NCBI GenBank assembly: GCA_029747015.1
Contig: JAKOGI010001326.1
Location: 119,501-183,500 of the forward strand
Direction: 5' to 3'
Length of the DNA stretch: 64,000 bases
Source: Carnegiea gigantea
Lineage: Eukaryota > Streptophyta > Magnoliopsida > Caryophyllales > Cactaceae
Below are positions 1-11,165 of this stretch, one piece after another. Both the position numbers and the translations under genes were made by a program. Position 1 is the stretch's first letter. The number at the start of each line of letters is the position of its first letter. The notes under the pieces were generated by a model, which was not told where the DNA came from, did not search any database, and worked only from the letters and a program-made list of their open reading frames with translations.

Positions 1-104
1 TCCACCGGGGTGAATAAATGCGATAAATAAATATGAGAAAACAAAATCATGAACATGTGGTAACTAAATAAATAAACATAATTAAATAATTTAGGGTTGG
101 GCTC
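1..104. other. AT-rich left edge, unresolved
   Basis: AT-rich sequence with no gene. It lies beyond the part of the 3' LTR that can be aligned to the 5' LTR at 4746-6014. On the minus strand it begins TGTAAGAGCCCAACCC, which could be the edge of another inserted element or simply diverged LTR. The window ends before this can be settled. Confidence 0.3.
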
Positions 105-246
105 TTACATTATTTATTATTTTTCCCTAGGTTTTCCAATTCTTACAAAATGAATAAAAACACTATTAAAATCCTAATGTAATCATTTATTTCGAGCAAT
201 TATTAGACAATAAAAGGTATAAAATGATGTAATTTTAGGTTGAACA
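105..246 (-). repeat. Partial 3' LTR of the Athila/Tat-like element
   Basis: About 140 bp align with 5872-6014, the start of the 5' LTR, with scattered substitutions. The minus-strand start TGTTCAACC at 246 is preceded by a purine-rich tract (GTGTGGGAG) as expected of a polypurine tract. Similarity stops near 105. Confidence 0.7.
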
Positions 247-2143
247 AATACTCCCACACCTAAGTTTTGCTCGTCCTCGAGTAAAATAAAACTAAAAATC
301 CTAGAAAATAAAATGAAACCCTAACTCACTTCGTAGGAATTACGGTTGCACTTAGCATGTGCGACAAGCCCTATAAACCCCTAGGTTATCCCTAGTGGAC
401 GAGGAAGCTCTCGTGAGGGTTTGCAGAAGATATACCCACAAAATCTATAAAAGAAAGCAAAAAAAACGAAAATCTTTTTGTTTTTTCCATAAAAATTTAC
501 ATATACAACACCGGGGAAAAATATATACATATTCTAATAAACCACATCACTTAAGTAACCAAAGCATTAGATCACATATAAACACAATATATACATCACG
601 AAATCCCTAATCCCCACCGATGACATCTATACACGATCTTTCACCCTACTTAAAAATTATGTACAAGCGTGACTGGTAGAACCTCACTTTAAGGGAAATG
701 TGGAACACTCCCACTCATGTGTTTATAATATAACAAGGTTCACTCAATTCTCTTCCAATCAAACAAACTACCATAAGCTTGCTAAGATTCTCGATTCACC
801 ACTACTAAAATACAATATGCAAAACAATAATCAAAAGAGCTTTTGAGGGTTGTAATGGGGCTAAGGTTTAAGGGTAAGAGAGGAACCATCAATTTGAAAA
901 ATAAGAAGCTAAAAGTCATAGCTAATGAGCAACCAACACCTACACCAATTTTGATGAGTGCACACTCTCTCAAAACCAAAGTAAGAACACTCCCTAATTA
1001 CAGTTAACCATTAAAAATGAGTATACATAATGATACATCCATGCCAAACACTCTTATTCACAACCCTTTTTTGAAATTTTGAGATTGTTTCAAATTTTCT
1101 TTTATTATTATTTTTTTTCAATGGAAACTTCCTCATTTTTTTTTCATTTTTATTTCTTTTGTTGTTTTCTTCCTTTTTTCCTCTTTTTTTTCATGAAAGA
1201 AAACGAATGATTGGCTTGTACAAGAATAATACAACTCAATTTTCAAATGATCACATGAAACATTCCCTCATATACCAAAACCAACCACCAAATTCATAAA
1301 ATACCCAAAAGCTACCATCCAAATAATGAAGTGTTTCTCCACTAGCCTTGACTTAGAGGAAGGTCATGTATTTAGGCCAAGGACTAAAATGAAATGTTCA
1401 CAACAAAAAAGGGTCAAGGCTCAAACAGGCTAACAAAGGGTAAAACAATCAAATTTAGGTGGCAATTTGGCTATGTAACTCACAAAACAAATGAATGCCC
1501 CTATCATATTATCATAATGCACATGCTAAATGTGATTTGAAGAGAATCAAAGCAAGTTTTAGAGATGTAATTATGGAAGAGACACATATGGAAGAAAAAT
1601 GTGAGACTAAATTCATCAATTAGTTTATAAGGTTCAAAATCTCATGGGTTCATCTACCATAGTCAAGCTTGCTTAAATAATATCGGGGGTTAGGATTGTA
1701 TACAAACATCATACTTTGGAATAAGTTCTATCAATGCACACCACATCTATATACAACCTAATTCTAACGTACAAGAGATCATAATAGCACATAAATTCCC
1801 CAAAAACAAAACAAAAATAAAAATATTTTTGGACTGTTTCAAAATTTTTTTCATTTTTTTAAAATATTTGTCAAAGGTTTCTTCACCTCCACAACTAAAT
1901 CTTACAATGTCCTCATTGGGAGTGAAAAGAAACATAAAAACCCAAGAACGTATATACAAAAGAAAACATGACTCAAAAACAAAGCAAAATGACAAAACTC
2001 TAAACTCGAAAAGAAAATAATAAAAATAAAACAACGCAACAAATATATATAAAAGAAAACAAAATAAAAAGACAAGATAAAGAGGAACATTTATACCAGG
2101 TCAGGTGCAAAAGTACAGCTGAGCTATAGCCTCCTGAAATCTG
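247..2143. other. AT-rich non-coding tail of the gypsy element
   Basis: Between the gag-like remnant and the 3' LTR. It is strongly AT-rich with homopolymer A and T runs. Only short chance open frames are present and none resembles a known domain. Confidence 0.5.
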
Positions 2144-3539
2144 CTAAGATAGAGGCTTATGGAGCATGAGCCACTCCATATTAAGCGAAACATTGCTACT
2201 CAAATTAAAACCCATTAGAGCACATAGTAGCTTATCAAATAGGCAAGAACAATTCTCTATAAGAGTACAACAATAGAAAGTAAAGAGTTGATGCCAAAAA
2301 GAGTACATCCACCATGCGAATGCAGCACAAGTAAGGGCCCGCTTCAACTTGTCAAACTATTGGGCCCAAACATCAAACAGACAGACGTATTTAAAGCTGG
2401 CCAGTAGGTGGGTCATTGGCCTAGAAACCTTATCATAATGAGCGAATGGTCTAGATAAAATAGTAGGTACAAAATCCATAAGTCCATCTATTTCAATATA
2501 TGTAAGAGTCTGGTCCAAAGCAAAAGTCATAGGCACAAAAATCTCGAACTCTACAAATTCAGACTTACAAGGTTCAAAAAGGAGATCAATAACGATGGGG
2601 TCAAAAGAGAAAGATTCATATTCAACATAAAAACCCTCATCAAGACTTTCGTTGATATCCAACTCACATGAAAAAGATTCATATTCCACATAAAGAATAG
2701 CGTCATCTAAGTCTAAATTAGTGGGCTCAACTTTCTCCTCACGTGACTCCTGTAAATAAATAGCTTCTGACGCATCTATACCATGATGTTCAACATCAGA
2801 TGCGATGCTCATATCTAACTCACCAGCAGTGCCAAATTGCTTACTCACCTCAAACTCACAAGAGTCATTAAAAGGGGCGGGTGCGACAGTAGAAATTAAG
2901 ACATCATCAGCGAATGTCCTTATGTGAGCTAGATGCAGGTGCAAGGTCAGGGGGATAGAGATAGAGGGGGGTCACTCTCTTGTTCTAGGCTAGGCAAAGG
3001 CATGACATCATTCAAGTTAGGCCTAATAAGATAAAAGGGATCAAAATCATCATAAAGACTAACCGCAGGTTTACGAGATCCTAAAATAGAGTCAAGCTCA
3101 TTACAATTCTCCGTACTCTGATTAAAACATTGAGAATATTCAACAGTTCTCTCTTTCATTGTCTCTACCATTTTATAAGTCAATTCATTTATCTTCTGTT
3201 CAACACTTGCACATGTAGCATCCACATAAGCATGATATGGACAAGTATGAACATCATGATCAGAAGACTCATAATAATCGCACAAGACAGGAAGTACACA
3301 AGAGTAAGACGAGTCATATGAATCTACAAAGTGATCTCGGTGATAAGGATTAGCATGAAAACATACTCTCCATGAGTAGGGTTTCCTAAAGTCCCTCTAG
3401 CTTGTTCAAACGCATAGGTGTCCCAAGCTAATTTTTTAAAGAAATCCCATACCTTGTCTTGAGTTTTAGTTAATAATTCCAGTAAACCTCTAGGATATAC
3501 AGACTCTACATAACCTCTAGACTCAACATTTAGACCCAC
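2144..3539 (-). pseudogene. Broken gag-like gene of the Athila/Tat-like element
   Basis: Three minus-strand pieces in different frames make up one gag-like reading path. The first (3539-3324) contains the WDTYAFEQARGTLGNPTHG stretch typical of plant gypsy gag. The second (3285-2947) contains a CDYYESSDHDVHTCPY knuckle-like motif and a following helical stretch with the words KINELTYKM and EYSQCFNQ. The third (2944-2357) is acidic and repeats the word YVEYESFS. A stop follows at 2357 and the frame then continues to 2144. Frameshifts separate the first three pieces. The family assignment rests on recognised wording of plant retrotransposon gag proteins. No function can remain. Confidence 0.65.
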
Positions 3540-4724
3540 AGAAATGACCTCACAAATTTTTCATTTTTGAAAATTTTGATTCAATTGAGCACGATAATCA
3601 TTAAGTCTCAATAAATAACTCCAGAAATGTTCATGCTCGAGTGGTGGGAAGTTGAATACTGGCATTCTTGCAACTCTTGTTTCAATTTCAAGAATTTTCC
3701 AATTTTTTGGGATTTTCAGTTTTTCTTTTCAATTTTTGAAGGTTTTGTTTTTTTTGTTATTGAAAGAAAAAGTGAAAGAAAAAAAAAAAAACAATGACTC
3801 TAAGAAAACTAACTATAAACTAATGACTAAAACTAAAAAAACAAGACTACCCAAATAATCAAGTCAACAAAATAAACTAACAAAAAGAAAACTATATGAC
3901 CAAAAGAAAAGAAAGACCAAAAAGACTCAAACATTAAAAAGCAACCAAATACAAAAAATAGAAAAGAAGCACACACACAAAGCATGTACACCATTTTCTT
4001 TTTATGATCCTGTTTTTGGGGATTTTTATTTTTTTTGAGTTGTTTTAATTTATTTTTGTACAAAGAAAAGCAAAAATAGAAAATAAACTAATCTTAGGAA
4101 CAAAATGATAATAGAAAACTCAAAATAACAAGAAGAAAATCGAAATACCTAAACCTAAACAAGCAAATTCTAAAAAACAAAATTAAATAGAAAATCTAAC
4201 CCCTAAAATTAAAACCCTATACACAAAAAATTCCACACAATCAGAAGGAACATGAATATATGTTTCAATTTTTTCTATCCCTAAAAAGTGCAGAAAAATC
4301 CAAATAGAAAATTAATTTCAAAAATCACAAAAAATTCTAGACAGTTCTACAAATTCCATAAAAATTCATGCAGACTCTAAAAATTATGAGGAATCCACGA
4401 AAAATATTAGCACAAAACACTTCAGACCAAAAATATGCCAAATAATTGAAATAGAATCCAAAATTGGTGAAAATCTACTCTGATGAGGTTTTCTGGTCCT
4501 ACTCTTTGCTTTGCTGCACATAAGCCAAACCGGTTAGTAAAATAAACACTAAAAATCAGATTAACTTGATCCTAAATAAAAACAAAATCAAAATACTAAA
4601 TTAAATAACACAAACAATGAAATCTAGACTAAACTAAAACTGAATTAAAAATTAGAACAAAAACGAAAATGACTCAATGACTCAAATAACTACAACTCAA
4701 CACAACCTAATTTCAAAATCATCA
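3540..4724. other. AT-rich leader between primer site and gag
   Basis: Minus-strand untranslated leader of the gypsy element, with long A-rich runs. No conserved reading frame or structured RNA signal was recognised. Confidence 0.45.
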
Positions 4725-4742
4725 TCCCTAGTAATGGTGCCA
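4725..4742 (-). other. Degenerate tRNA-Asp primer binding site
   Basis: The minus strand reads TGGCACCATTACTAGGGA. The canonical plant site complementary to tRNA-Asp is TGGCGCCGTTGCCGGGGA, which differs at five positions. All five are transitions of the G-to-A or C-to-T type, four of them at CpG sites, consistent with decay of methylated cytosine. It lies three bases inside the LTR end. Confidence 0.7.
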
Positions 4743-4745
4743 ATA

Positions 4746-6014
4746 TGATTTTCACAAGTATACGACTTATCGTTGTAACACTTACACGAGTGTCAATTCA
4801 CAGGGATGTACTGCGAAATTAAACTGCTAATACATCAAATTGACTAACAAAGAAGCAGATGATAATAACAATTTAATAACAATAAAACTAAAACAACCAA
4901 AAGAATGAAGAACAAAATCCTTAAACTATCCTTAAACAAAATTCACAAGCTTGGTAGAATGGAATAAGAGCCAAGGTAACAGAGCAGAAGAATGACAATA
5001 GATGCACAACTTAGGACAACACTTTGAATAAGCCCAAAACTGAAATCAAAAACTTGAATTTCATAACCCACAAAAACTGAATATTTTCACACTAAACTCT
5101 TAAGTCTTGGAGTTGAATTTGAAATGAACTCATAATGAGGGAAAGAAACTAAAATCAACGGCTGCCGCCTACTGTTTGTCTGTCTTCGAATTGAATTTTT
5201 TTCATTTTTGTAGCCTCCAGTCGACTTTTCATCATCCTTCAATTCTTCATTTAATCCTCACTTAATCCCCTTTGTAACTGATCTTGTGATTGCTCAAATT
5301 AGTGCTCGCCTTCTTGAGAGAATAAAACGGATTGAAGATGCTAACATGGTTTAACTGATGAATGGATTTAAGACGAAAGAGAAAGGTAGCCATTGCTAGT
5401 TGTGGGGAGATAAAGAGCGATGTTGTGGGCGTGTGAGGACCAAAAAGGAAGAAGAAAAGATGGGGAGGGGCCGTTTCTAGGAATCACGTGATAAGCACGT
5501 GCTAAATAAATGAAGAAAAGAAAAGGGAGCGGCTGAGCGTGTGAGCTCCGACCTGAAAAAGGAGAATAGGCCCGAAGACTGGCTCGACTAGCCTGTGAGA
5601 GAGAAAGAAGGAGAGAAAGAAAAGGTAAGGGCAGGCAGCGTTGGGCCGTGGCTGTAGGAATGCCTGGACTGGCCCACGCATGAAGCAAGGGAAAGAAAAG
5701 AGAGAAGGAGTTGCCTGGGAAAGCAAGGGGCGGACTGGGCTAGGGAAAAGAAAAGAAGGGACCGGCCTAGCTGAGGGAGTAGAGAAAGAGGGAAGGGAAG
5801 CCATTCTTCAGCCCTAGGCCGCTGAGCTCAGATCATTCTTCTCCTTTTTGGCTTGATCCAAAGTTTCTCTTGATCATTATTTATTATTTTTCCTAAGTTT
5901 TTCTAATTTCTACAAAATGAACAAAAACACTATTAAAGTCCTAATTTAATCATTTATTTCGAGTAGTTATTAGACAATAAAAGGGTATCAAATGATGTAA
6001 TTTTAGGTTGAACA
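4746..6014 (-). repeat. 5' LTR of the Athila/Tat-like element
   Basis: About 1269 bp bounded by TGTT at 6014 and ending TCA at 4746 next to the primer site. The start is repeated at 105-246. A GC-rich stretch (about 5460-5820) inside it gives long chance open frames on the minus strand with no recognisable domain. Confidence 0.7.
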
Positions 6015-6051
6015 GTAGGGCATATGCAAACTTCTCTATGAGCGGGTAGCG

Positions 6052-6447
6052 TTACTCAGCCCCTGTTAGGACGTGGGCCACATAGTAGACCGAAAACTTC
6101 TGTCCGCCTCTTTCCTCTAGTAACATCACGCTCACCACATGATCGGAGACAACAAGGTATACCAATAATGGCTTTCCTACTGTGGGACTTAACATCTGAG
6201 GGAGTCTCCCAAAGTACTCCTTGAGGCTTTGAAAGGCTTGCTCTACCTCGTCTTCCCATCCAAAGCACATATTTTTCTTTAGGACTTTGAAGAAAGCAAC
6301 ACATTTATCAGTTGATCTTGACATGAATCTCCGTAAGGCGACTATGCAACCAGTCAGTTTTTGCACCTCCTTCACAATTGCTGGGGACTTCATGTTCAAC
6401 ACTTGCCTTGACTTTGTTAGGATTTGCCTCAATGGCTCCCTGGTCAA
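6052..6447 (-). pseudogene. gypsy pol: RT connection and RNase H start
   Basis: The frame reads through segments typical of plant gypsy pol: QILTKSRQVLNMKSP, KLTGCIVALRRFMSRSTDKC, FGWEDEVEQAFQSLKEY, and a terminal YYVAHVLTGAE, which is the beginning of the RNase H domain. It is in a different frame from the upstream RT piece and is cut off by the adjacent LTR at 6014. Confidence 0.8.
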
Positions 6448-6456
6448 TCATATGCC

Positions 6457-6930
6457 CTAAAACTTTTTTAGTTCTGACTCCGAAGTGCACTTCTTAGGGT
6501 TGAGCTTTATTCCATAATGTCTTAGTGTCTTGAAGGTCTCCTCTAAATCTTTCACATGATCGATTTCTTTAACACTCTTAGTGATCATATCACTGATATA
6601 AACCTCCATTGTCTTTCCTATGAGTACCGCAAAAACTTTATTAACAAGTTGTTGGTAGGTGATTCCACTATTCTTAAACCTAAACGACATCACATTGTAG
6701 TAGTACAAACCAGTGTCGACAACTAAGATCGTCTTTTCTTAGTCTTCCTTGGCCCAATGAATTTGGTGATAGGCTAAGAAAGCATCCATAAAACTGAAGA
6801 GTTCACGGCCAGACATAGAATCAATTAACTTCTCTACCTTCGGCAATTGATATCTATCCCTGGGGCATGCTTTGTTCAAGTCCGTAAAATCAACACACAT
6901 TCTCCATGTTGCATTGGGTTTCTTAACCAA
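6457..6930 (-). pseudogene. gypsy reverse transcriptase, mutated active site
   Basis: Two frames (6930-6739 and 6708-6457) hold successive RT motifs: WRMCVDFTDLNKACPRD, FSFMDAFLAYHQI, then MSFRFKNSGITYQ and YISDMITKS. The catalytic YVDD-type box reads YISD, so one of the two metal-binding aspartates is lost. Stops or shifts between the pieces confirm that it is a pseudogene. Confidence 0.85.
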
Positions 6931-7699
6931 GACGACATTCGATATCCACTCAGGTTACTAACAGTCCCCTATAAATCCGGCTTCCAAGAGATTCTAAACC
7001 TTGGCTGCCGCTGCCGCACTCCTGTATGCCCCCAAGTGCCTGTGTTTCTGAATGACCGACTTGTGGTACATATTGACAAATAGTTTGTGTTCCATTATAT
7101 TGGTAGCTATGTCATAAATTCCAGAAAGGTCGAATGCAAACACATCCTTATATCACTCCAAGAGTTTAGCGATTGCATCGCTTATTATTAGGTCAAGATC
7201 TTGCCTAATCGAAATTGCTTACTTTGGGCACTCGGGGTATGAGGGTATGGGCACCACTTTGGAGGTGGGTTCCAAGCTAGTCTTTCGTGTTCTTCCACCT
7301 AGGTTGAGAGTACTACCATTGCTTCGATAGCCAGCTTCTTTCCAGCCTTGCTTGGTTGAGATATCTCGTATTTAGGGGGCTTTTCCTTCCGCCCTAAGGA
7401 CTTCAGACTTATATGATAACATTCTCGTGCCACCTTTTGGTCTCGATACAATTTTCCTACCTTACCATCATCTAGTTCAAACTAAATGAGTAAGAGGTAA
7501 GGTGCCATCACGGCTTTGATGGCACTAGGGATCGGTCATCCTAGGATGACATTATATTCCATAGCAATGTCCACCATTAAAAAGTTCGTCTCTACGGTTC
7601 ATGAGTTGTCCTTGTTGCCTACTCGGACAAGTAACCTCTTAGTTCTGAGGGGTATATGGCTTGTCTCCCAAACCCCACAATAGGAATCTCGACTACTTC
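6931..7699 (-). pseudogene. Decayed gypsy pol spacer between protease and RT
   Basis: Continuous with the flanking pol remnants on the minus strand, with stops in every frame. Short stretches resemble the linker of plant gypsy polyproteins. No intact domain was recognised. Confidence 0.45.
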
Positions 7700-7830
7700 C
7701 AAGTCCTTTGCGTTGTATTACAACTTCTTCAGGCATTGAGGGTGATGATGTCAACATAACTTCCTGTGTCCACGAGTATTTGATGAACCATGGCGGTCAG
7801 CATTATTGTCTTTCTTTCCTTCTGGTTCAC
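7700..7830 (-). pseudogene. gypsy aspartic protease remnant
   Basis: The reverse complement of about 7741-7800 translates to HQILVDTGSYVDII, matching the plant gypsy protease active-site word VLVDTGSSADIL. The catalytic DTG is retained, but surrounding frames contain stops. Confidence 0.7.
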
Positions 7831-7859
7831 GATGATTATGATTCTCACTTCATTCCCTT

Positions 7860-9106
7860 CTTAGGAAGCGATTGAGCTGCCCTTGGCCGGCCAGCTCGTA
7901 GAGGGCTTTCTTGAGCTCATGACACGCAGAGGTGGTGTGCCCGTAATCCTTATGGTATTCACAATACTTGTTCTTATTCCTAAATTTTTATAGAGTCGTA
8001 ATGGGCTTTGGTCTCCTTAGCATTGGATTGCCCTTGATTTCCATGGGCATGTTCCAAGGAGTGGTGTGGACATACCCAACTCTTTCCTCATCTTTCCTAG
8101 GACGCTTGTCTGTCTGAGGACCCTTATCCTCTCCTCCTCTTTTTCGACTGTCCTATCGGTCAAAGTCATCTTCGACACATATCTCCATGGTTTATATGAA
8201 ATCTTGAGCCCTTCTTAGGGCTTCTGCCAACATTATCACCTTATTCTCAGCAAGGGAAAATTTGGACCTTCCCGGCAGCAATCCATTAAGGAAGGTCGCG
8301 TCAACCACCCCATTCTGCAGGTCCGAGATTAGGATGGCTTCACGGTTAAACCTCATCACGTACTCTTTCAAGTCTTCCCCTTTGGTTAGCTAGATTTTGG
8401 CAAGATGAATGCTAGTTTACCGTTCTCTTTTGCTTGCTATGAAGTAAGCGCTAAACAACTTAGCTAACTGAAGGAATGAGGTAATGGTCCCATTGGGAAG
8501 GCAATTAAACCACTCCTACTCGGTCCCATTCAATGTGGCTAGGAAATAATGACAGCAAGTAACGTTGTCAACATCTTGCACGTATATCTGTACCTTATAG
8601 ACTACTAGATAGGCGTCAGGATCGATAGTTCCATCAAAGGGATCAATAATTAACATCTTGACTTTCCTGGGGCATGGCGCCTCCATGATTTCTCTACTGA
8701 AGGTCGTTGAGAAGGAAGACAAAGATCCTCTCTTTGAGGAGTCCCAGATCCACAACACAGGAGGCTTGGAATGGCCTAACTCAATCAAGAAAGGTGAATC
8801 ACATTGCTAGGATGATACCACCTGCTTCTATCTCCCTCTTGGTGCTGGCTGTTCGGAGGGGATATGAGTACTACGGGGTACTTAAGTTCCTATCGGGGTC
8901 CTTCCCACAGACTTCGCAGGCGAAGGAACTCTTTCTCTAGAGCTCCCCAGTTCTGAGTGATAGGGGATGAGAGAACTCCTCTTGCTCCTTGTATCATCTG
9001 GCTCCCTTACTCTTGGAAGTGTCGGGAGTTGTGACGAATTAGGTGGAAGCGACACTAGTGTGGATTTTCTGGAGAGTTTGCTTAGCTTCGATGATTCCCC
9101 TAGCAT
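7860..9106 (-). pseudogene. gypsy gag with CCHC-like knuckle
   Basis: From high to low coordinates: a Ser/Pro-rich N-terminal part (9106-8882), then 8788-8516 with the words REIMEAPCPRKVKM, FDGTIDPDAYLVVYK and DNVTCCHYFLATLNGTE, the core of plant Retrotrans_gag. Further down, broken by stops, are LPNGTITSFLQLAKLFSA, EDLKEYVMRFNREA and, near 7950, YCEYHKDYGHTTSACHELK, a knuckle-like cysteine/histidine motif. At least four stops interrupt the path. Confidence 0.8.
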
Positions 9107-9467
9107 CCCCTCCTTGTGAAGCGCTCGTATCCCTTCAGGGGTGTTGGCTCATGGCATGCTGGTATGGAGGGCTATAACTAGGCGTTGGTTCTTATTCGAT
9201 TACCCTCGGATGGGCTCAGGCTGATGCTCGGTTGCCTTCATCTTTTCACACACCCCGCGGATCACTACTTCTTGCACATGTCTAAGTGTCTCCCTTAATT
9301 ATTCTGGTGTAACAAATTGCTGAGTGGAGGGGCGATCTATTGAATTTTCTCCGAAATTCTGAGCCAGACTGCCACCATGCCCCCTTGAGGGATCCTCGGC
9401 TGGCCCACACTTACCTCTCTCCCTGCTTCGGCGCTTTAGATCGTATGCCAACTATTTTACTGATGCT

Positions 9468-9485
9468 TCCCCATAGATGGCCCAA
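9468..9485 (-). other. Primer binding site of the truncated gypsy element
   Basis: The minus strand reads TTGGGCCATCTATGGGGA. This resembles the TGGCGCCGTCTGTGGGAA site common in plant gypsy elements, with transitions and one displaced G. It lies just inside the LTR end near 9489. Confidence 0.5.
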
Positions 9486-9488
9486 ATC

Positions 9489-9960
9489 TGTTTCGGAAGA
9501 AACTTAGATGAGTTGGTTGTGCAGGTCGAACTTACACTTGGCAAACGTGTCGATCGATCACACAAGTTGATGTGTTCACTCCTTGGTGACTTGCACGAAG
9601 GTCAATTCTAAGTGTTTTTCCTGAGGAAGGCTCCTTCGATACTCAAATCAATCTCAACGTGAATTAGAATAACAGAAAGATGGAAAAGAGTAGGGAAAGA
9701 GAGAGTTTACTGTGTTTTGGGAAAGTGTTTGGTCATAAATCGTGAAAAAAGCTCCTAAAAAGGGGAGAGCCTTGGGGTATTTATAGCCTTGGGGTAGGCA
9801 TCAAAGGGTAGGATGGTAATTTCGGTATTTGGGGGGTCAAATTACTATTATATCCCTCCAGTGTCTATCTTCCTTCCTTATGGTCAACTCTGACTTTAAG
9901 TTGACTTGTTCAGTGTCACGTATCGTCTTCCTATTAAATGGGTCACTAAATATCCCAATT
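9489..9960 (-). repeat. Partial 5' LTR of the truncated gypsy element
   Basis: Lies upstream (minus sense) of the primer site and contains a promoter-like TATA box. The outer LTR end could not be located because microsatellite and SINE sequence follow from 9964. Confidence 0.5.
9777..9786 (-). promoter_or_regulatory. TATA box in gypsy LTR
   Basis: The minus strand reads CTATAAATAC followed by CCCAAGG-type sequence, a good plant TATA box about 290 bp before the LTR end, where an LTR promoter is expected. Confidence 0.5.
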
Positions 9961-9963
9961 ATG

Positions 9964-10187
<224 letters not shown>

Positions 10188-10192
10188 ACACA

Positions 10193-10352
10193 AAGGACAG
10201 CCCCGTGCACAAGCATCCCGCGTTCACGCAGGGTCCGGGAAAGGGCTGCACCCAAGAGGTGAATTGTAGGCAACCTAACTTGACTTTGTCAGTGACTGAT
10301 TCCACGACTCGAACCTGTGACCTTTTGATCACACGGAAACAACCTTACCGTT
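10193..10352 (-). mobile_element. Au-type SINE
   Basis: About 160 bp, sense on the minus strand. The tRNA-derived head carries a B-box-like GGTTCGAGTC (10306-10315) in the context GGTCACAGGTTCGAGTCGTGG. The body includes the characteristic AAAGGACAGCC...GTGCAC end (plus-strand reading) and the GGGTCCGGG block of Au SINEs. It is embedded directly between microsatellites. Transcription would be by RNA polymerase III from the internal boxes, but B-box drift and the missing 5' end suggest an old copy. Confidence 0.75.
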
Positions 10353-10372
10353 ATACACACATACATACATAC

Positions 10373-10404
<32 letters not shown>

Positions 10405-10417
10405 GTGTATGTACATA
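10353..10417. repeat. ATAC / AT / AC microsatellite
   Basis: Short (ACAT)n, (AT)n and (AC)n runs next to the SINE. Confidence 0.9.
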
Positions 10418-10508
10418 TGCGTAAGTAAGGTTTGTTGATCGCCAAATTTAATTATAATAATTATTAATTAGATCTATTAATCATTTTACCTTATTCATAA
10501 TATACTAA

Positions 10509-10711
10509 TGTAATGTTTAGTTAGATGTAACCAATATTATAATGTAAACAATTATGTAATTGTATTTTCATTGCCTTATTTGTTTGTATGGGGGTATTAT
10601 GATAAAAGAATTATCTTGTAATTATGATGACCATAAATTAAGTAATCATAATTACATTGCAAAGTGAATTGTATTACAATATCATTGTAGTACCGCCAAC
10701 TAAACATTACA
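10509..10711. mobile_element. 203-bp MITE, TAA target duplication
   Basis: Perfect terminal inverted repeats TGTAATGTTTAGTT (10509-10522 and 10698-10711) are flanked by TAA on both sides (10506-10508, 10712-10714). A three-base TAA/TTA duplication is characteristic of PIF/Harbinger (Tourist-like) elements. It is internally AT-rich and non-coding. Confidence 0.65.
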
Positions 10712-10739
10712 TAAATCTTATACTAATGAAGTAGCTCCC

Positions 10740-11165
10740 TATATATATATATATATATATGAATGTAAATTTGGCAATCCTGCTCCGTACACTCGCACTC
10801 CTCCCTCCACGCACCGGCACACGCTGTCTGCCGGATGTAGAGAAAATAATTGGTAAACGTCTGCCAAAAAGGTCTTGTCCTGTCAGCTCTGCTGCCGCTT
10901 TCAGGAACCTAAAATCTAAAAAATAAAACCCCCCCCCCAAAAAAAAAAACCAAAAATGGGCTTTAATTTCAACTTCAAGCGTTTCTTCTGGTTGCTCTTC
11001 ACTACCCACTCTAACAGGCAGGGAGCAATTTTCCTCCCCCCACCCCCCCAAACACCAATTTTTTCCGCCCTTTCTAGCTCCAAATTCCTCCCACCCAGTA
11101 CTAAAATTGAAAGATAACTTCTTGATTGGTAAGCGGTAGAGTTCTTGTGGGCTCATTTTTTCTAG
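10740..11165 (+). other. Putative promoter and 5' UTR exon of the NT-C2 gene
   Basis: Follows a short (AT)n run. The stretch is richer in C and pyrimidine than its surroundings and ends TTCTAG before GTATGTCATAT, a plausible donor at 11166. No start codon of the protein frame is present, so if transcribed this is leader. The transcription start is not visible. A chance minus-strand frame covers it. Confidence 0.4.

Larger units (their letters stand above)
1..6014 (-). mobile_element. Decayed Ty3-gypsy element with tRNA-Asp primer site (Athila/Tat-like)
   Basis: In minus-strand order the parts are: 5' LTR 4746-6014, primer site 4725-4742, AT-rich leader, broken gag 3539-2144, AT-rich tail, and a purine-rich GTGTGGGAG stretch just before a second LTR copy that starts at 246 and leaves the window. 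The LTR ends share TGTTCAACCTAAAATTAC. No reverse transcriptase, integrase or protease is seen, so this is either a non-autonomous derivative or an internally deleted copy. It sits immediately next to pol of another gypsy element at 6015, so it probably inserted into it. The five bases 6015-6019 (GTAGG) are the candidate right target duplication; its partner would be left of the window. Confidence 0.75.
6015..9960 (-). mobile_element. Truncated, decayed Ty3-gypsy element with pol and gag
   Basis: On the minus strand, from high to low coordinates: part of a 5' LTR with TATA box, primer site near 9476, gag (9106-7860), protease (about 7830-7700), then RT and the beginning of RNase H (6930-6052). 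It stops at 6015 where the LTR of another element begins, so the rest of pol should lie left of the window. Every coding part carries stops or frameshifts. The gag and protease wording matches the Tat/Ogre-like branch of plant gypsy elements. Confidence 0.8.

Noticed and set aside
5368..5804. Two 100-residue minus-strand frames in a GC-rich patch
   Set aside because: They lie within the gypsy 5' LTR, have low-complexity Ser/Pro/Leu composition and no recognisable domain.
10193..10352. A tRNA gene on the minus strand (B-box, GGTTCGAGTC)
   Set aside because: Only the B-box half looks tRNA-like. There is no acceptor stem or full cloverleaf, and the 3' body is that of an Au-type SINE.
10501..10728. 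TATACTAATG direct repeats as target duplication of the small MITE
   Set aside because: The right copy is seven bases away from the inverted repeat end. TAA directly abuts both perfect termini and is the simpler target duplication.
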